Source of the DNA: Gavia stellata
Lineage: Eukaryota > Chordata > Aves > Gaviiformes > Gaviidae
Reading direction: 5' to 3'
Assembly (NCBI RefSeq): GCF_030936135.1
Contig: NC_082603.1
Span: 36,870,329-36,934,328, forward strand
Length of the DNA stretch: 64,000 nucleotides
Below the pieces are notes generated by a model, which did no database searches, had not been told where the DNA came from, and worked only from the letters and a program-made list of their open reading frames with translations. Both the position numbers and the translations under genes were made by a program. Positions 61,980 to 64,000 of this stretch are shown here, in pieces (the stretch's first letter is position 1; each line of letters opens with the position of its first letter).

Positions 61980-63290
61980 GGGTTTTTTTCCTGTTTTTCT
62001 TCGATCCTTATATACAGCTTTCTGTCCCTTTTGTCCTCTCACTTTCTGTCCAGCATCCTGGCTCTCTTGGTCCTCTATTAGTCCATCTGCTCCCTATCCT
62101 GTTCCCCATCACTATTTTGCTCTCTCTTGTTTTTTCATTTTTTTTTTAAAGTTCCCTGTGCCTTTTTTTTTTTCACTCCCCCATTCCTCTGTCTTCTGCC
62201 ACATCCCATTTTTGAGGCTATGGAAGTGACATCAGGAGTGACAGGTTGTGAGAAGCAGGTCCTCCAGCCCAGGTGTTTTTACCTTCTCCATCTCTTTGTC
62301 CCAATCTGCATCTCTACTACTCAATCCCTCTCCCCTGTTCTCTGTCCCCCTTCCCCCCTTCCCCCCTTCCCCCCTTCCCCCCTTCCCCCCTTCCCCCCTT
62401 CCCCCCTTCCCCCCTTCCCCCCTTCCCCCCTTCCCCCCTTCCCCCCTTCCCCCCTTCCCCCCTTCCCCCCTTCCCCCCTTCCCCCCTTCCCCCCTTCCCC
62501 CCTTCCCCCCTTCCCCCCTTCCCCCCTTCCCCCCTTCCCCCCTTCGTTTCTTTCTCCATCTCACTGTCCTTTTTTCCCTGTACCTTTCTGCCTTTGATCC
62601 TCAGTCCTTGTCCCTCGTGTTACTTTTCTAACTCTGTCCTGCTCCCCATCGCTCTTTTTCTCCCTCCCTCTCTGCTGCTCCTTGCCCCTGTCTTTCTCTC
62701 CCCCCCAGTCATTATCTCTCTCTCTCTCTCTCTCTGTCCTTTCCCCTTTGTCTCTCTATCCCTGTTTCCTTCTTGTGTCTCTACCACTCTGTCCTGCTCG
62801 CTGCCTCTCTTTTTCTCATTCTGTCCCAGTGTCCTGCTCCTTGATCCTGTTTCCCTCTGTTTCTCTGTCCTTTTATCTGTCCTTCTCCCTGGCCCCCATT
62901 TCTCTCATGCTTCCTCTTCCTTTTTTATTCTCTGTTGCTCTGTCCTGCTCCCTGTCTCATTGCTTCTTACTGTATCAGTCAGTCTGGCTCCCTGCCCCTA
63001 TTCTTTTTTCCTCCCTCTCTGTCACGCTGTCTGTCCCAGTTTTTTTCTGCATCTCAATACTACTCCCTGTCCTTTGTCCATCTCTGTCCTGCTCCCTCTC
63101 CCTCTTTCTGCTGCCTCTCTTCCTCTCTCCCTGCTGTGTCTTTCTCCATCTCCGTTGGACTCCCTGTCCCCATCTTTCTCCTGCTGTCCTGTTCCCTGCT
63201 TCATGCTTTCTCGTTACACCCCATTGTCCAGCTGGCTGCCACTTTTCTCTTCTCTTCTAGTGTCCTGCGCCCTGCTCCTCATTTCTGGCG
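61980..63290. repeat. 1.3 kb pyrimidine-rich degenerate repeat block
   Basis: The + strand is almost purely C and T with occasional G. The phrase TGTCCTGCTCC or a near match recurs at about 62635, 62790, 62830, 62940, 63086, 63186 and 63261, so this looks like a decayed minisatellite of irregular period. A (CT)n run lies at 62717-62733. The + strand frame of 375 codons across it is low-complexity and not a gene. Confidence 0.7.
62346..62544. repeat. (CCCCCCTT)n array, about 25 copies
   Basis: A nearly perfect 8 bp tandem repeat of about 199 bp. The minus strand is AAGGGGGG repeated, with G-quadruplex potential; the plus strand can form i-motif or triplex structures. The true copy number may be misassembled because of the monotony. 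Confidence 0.97.
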
Positions 63291-64000
63291 GCCTCCACCT
63301 CTGCCCAGCAGCCCATCGCTCCAGGAGCCAGCCGACTGACCATCCTTTCCCTGCCGAACCCACGAGTGTGGCTCTGGGAACAACTGCTGAGGTGTCTTAG
63401 GGGGAGTGTTGGGGGCCCTGAGCCCTAGAGCAGACTCGCTCCCGGGACTTGTGTGTGACTGAATAAACACTTGCCATCTCCTTTGCCCTCCTGGCTGCAT
63501 TTGCACTCATGCACATCGGGTGAGGGGCTGTGCTGGAGCCCGGGAGAGGAGGTGACACACTGTGGGTCGGGTGATGGCCCCCTGTTCCTGCTGGGCTCCA
63601 GCTGTGGGCTGGGGCTGGAGGAGCCCCAGGGGCGGGCAGTGAGGCTGATGGTGACGGCCCCTCCCTGTAAGGGGGGGCTGCTGGTGGAGGGGCTGGTGCT
63701 GCCCTGCCCCCGGTGGCTGTGGATGGGCTGGTGGGAGCTGAGGGAGGAGCGGAGCAGCGCCAGGCTGCGGCTGCAAGGAGGGAGGGTGAGCGAGGCCGCG
63801 CGATGGACCAGCGGGTCCCAGGGAACGCCCGGAGGAGGGTGCGGGGCCTGCGGGGAGTCAGCGGGGCCTGTGGCAGAGGCACGGAGCGGTGGTGGCGGGG
63901 GTTCGGGGGTGCGGCGCCGTGTCGGGGCCAGCGACAAGGGCTGCTGGGAGCCGGGCGGCGGGGACGCTGGGGAGCCGCGTGGTGCTGGAGCCGGCGGCAG
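63291..64000. other. GC-rich unassigned end of window
   Basis: The sequence becomes CpG-dense from about 63640 and continues past the window. A + strand AATAAA lies at 63461-63466. A minus-strand splice-acceptor-like CCTCCTTGCAG abuts 63770, and minus-strand frames of 160-170 codons cross the region, but no protein is recognisable. It could be the start of another CpG island or repeat. Confidence 0.4.

Noticed and set aside
62127-63400. A 375-codon + strand open frame (62273-63400) and overlapping frames on both strands
   Set aside because: Translation is proline/serine/leucine low-complexity from C/T repeats; there is no start context, splice structure or homology. It is repeat DNA.
63425-63937. 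Minus-strand frames of 160-170 codons at the window end
   Set aside because: GC-rich, proline/serine-rich, overlapping in two frames, with no homology I can recognise. Kept only as an unassigned GC-rich region.

Overview
The window is a nuclear segment of a bird genome. Evidence: many CR1 LINE fragments ending in ATTCTATG-type 3' repeats, an avian-type ERV solo LTR, GT-AG intron-split vertebrate genes, and CpG-rich promoters. The species cannot be fixed from the sequence.

Layout on the + strand. (1) 1-6023: the last four coding exons and 3'UTR of RABGGTB, the catalytic beta subunit of Rab geranylgeranyltransferase; its 5' half lies before the window. (2) 8510-45809: the complete 20-exon MSH4 gene, a meiotic MutS homologue. 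The exons join without a frame break into 938 codons plus stop. Its introns hold most of the CR1 copies and one solo LTR. RABGGTB followed head-to-tail by MSH4 is the ancestral vertebrate order. (3) 45830-56000: about 10 kb without a recognised gene, but rich in structure. It holds a candidate minus-strand gene with three phase-matched terminal exons and a poly(A) signal (47259-48065), an orphan GC-rich island (49780-50256), a series of six tiny exon-like blocks separated by 76-109 bp GT-AG introns (51973-52908), and a duplicated ~720 bp segment. The second copy of that segment is split by a 2.26 kb CR1 flanked by a 6 bp target-site repeat. (4) 56010-61974: the complete six-exon NAA20 gene (178 aa), the catalytic subunit of the NatB N-terminal acetyltransferase. 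(5) 61980-63300: a pyrimidine-rich block with a 25-copy CCCCCCTT array. (6) 63300-64000: a GC-rich, unassigned end.

The three recognised genes are housekeeping or meiotic and do not form a pathway. The most notable feature is positional. In human, MSH4/RABGGTB (1p31) and NAA20 (20p11) are on different chromosomes. The 10 kb that joins them here, full of duplications, GC-rich degenerate repeats and unidentified exon-like sequence, is a candidate evolutionary breakpoint (or an assembly join). All functional statements about families are from established knowledge; exon coordinates were derived by hand from splice signals, reading-frame continuity and remembered vertebrate orthologues.
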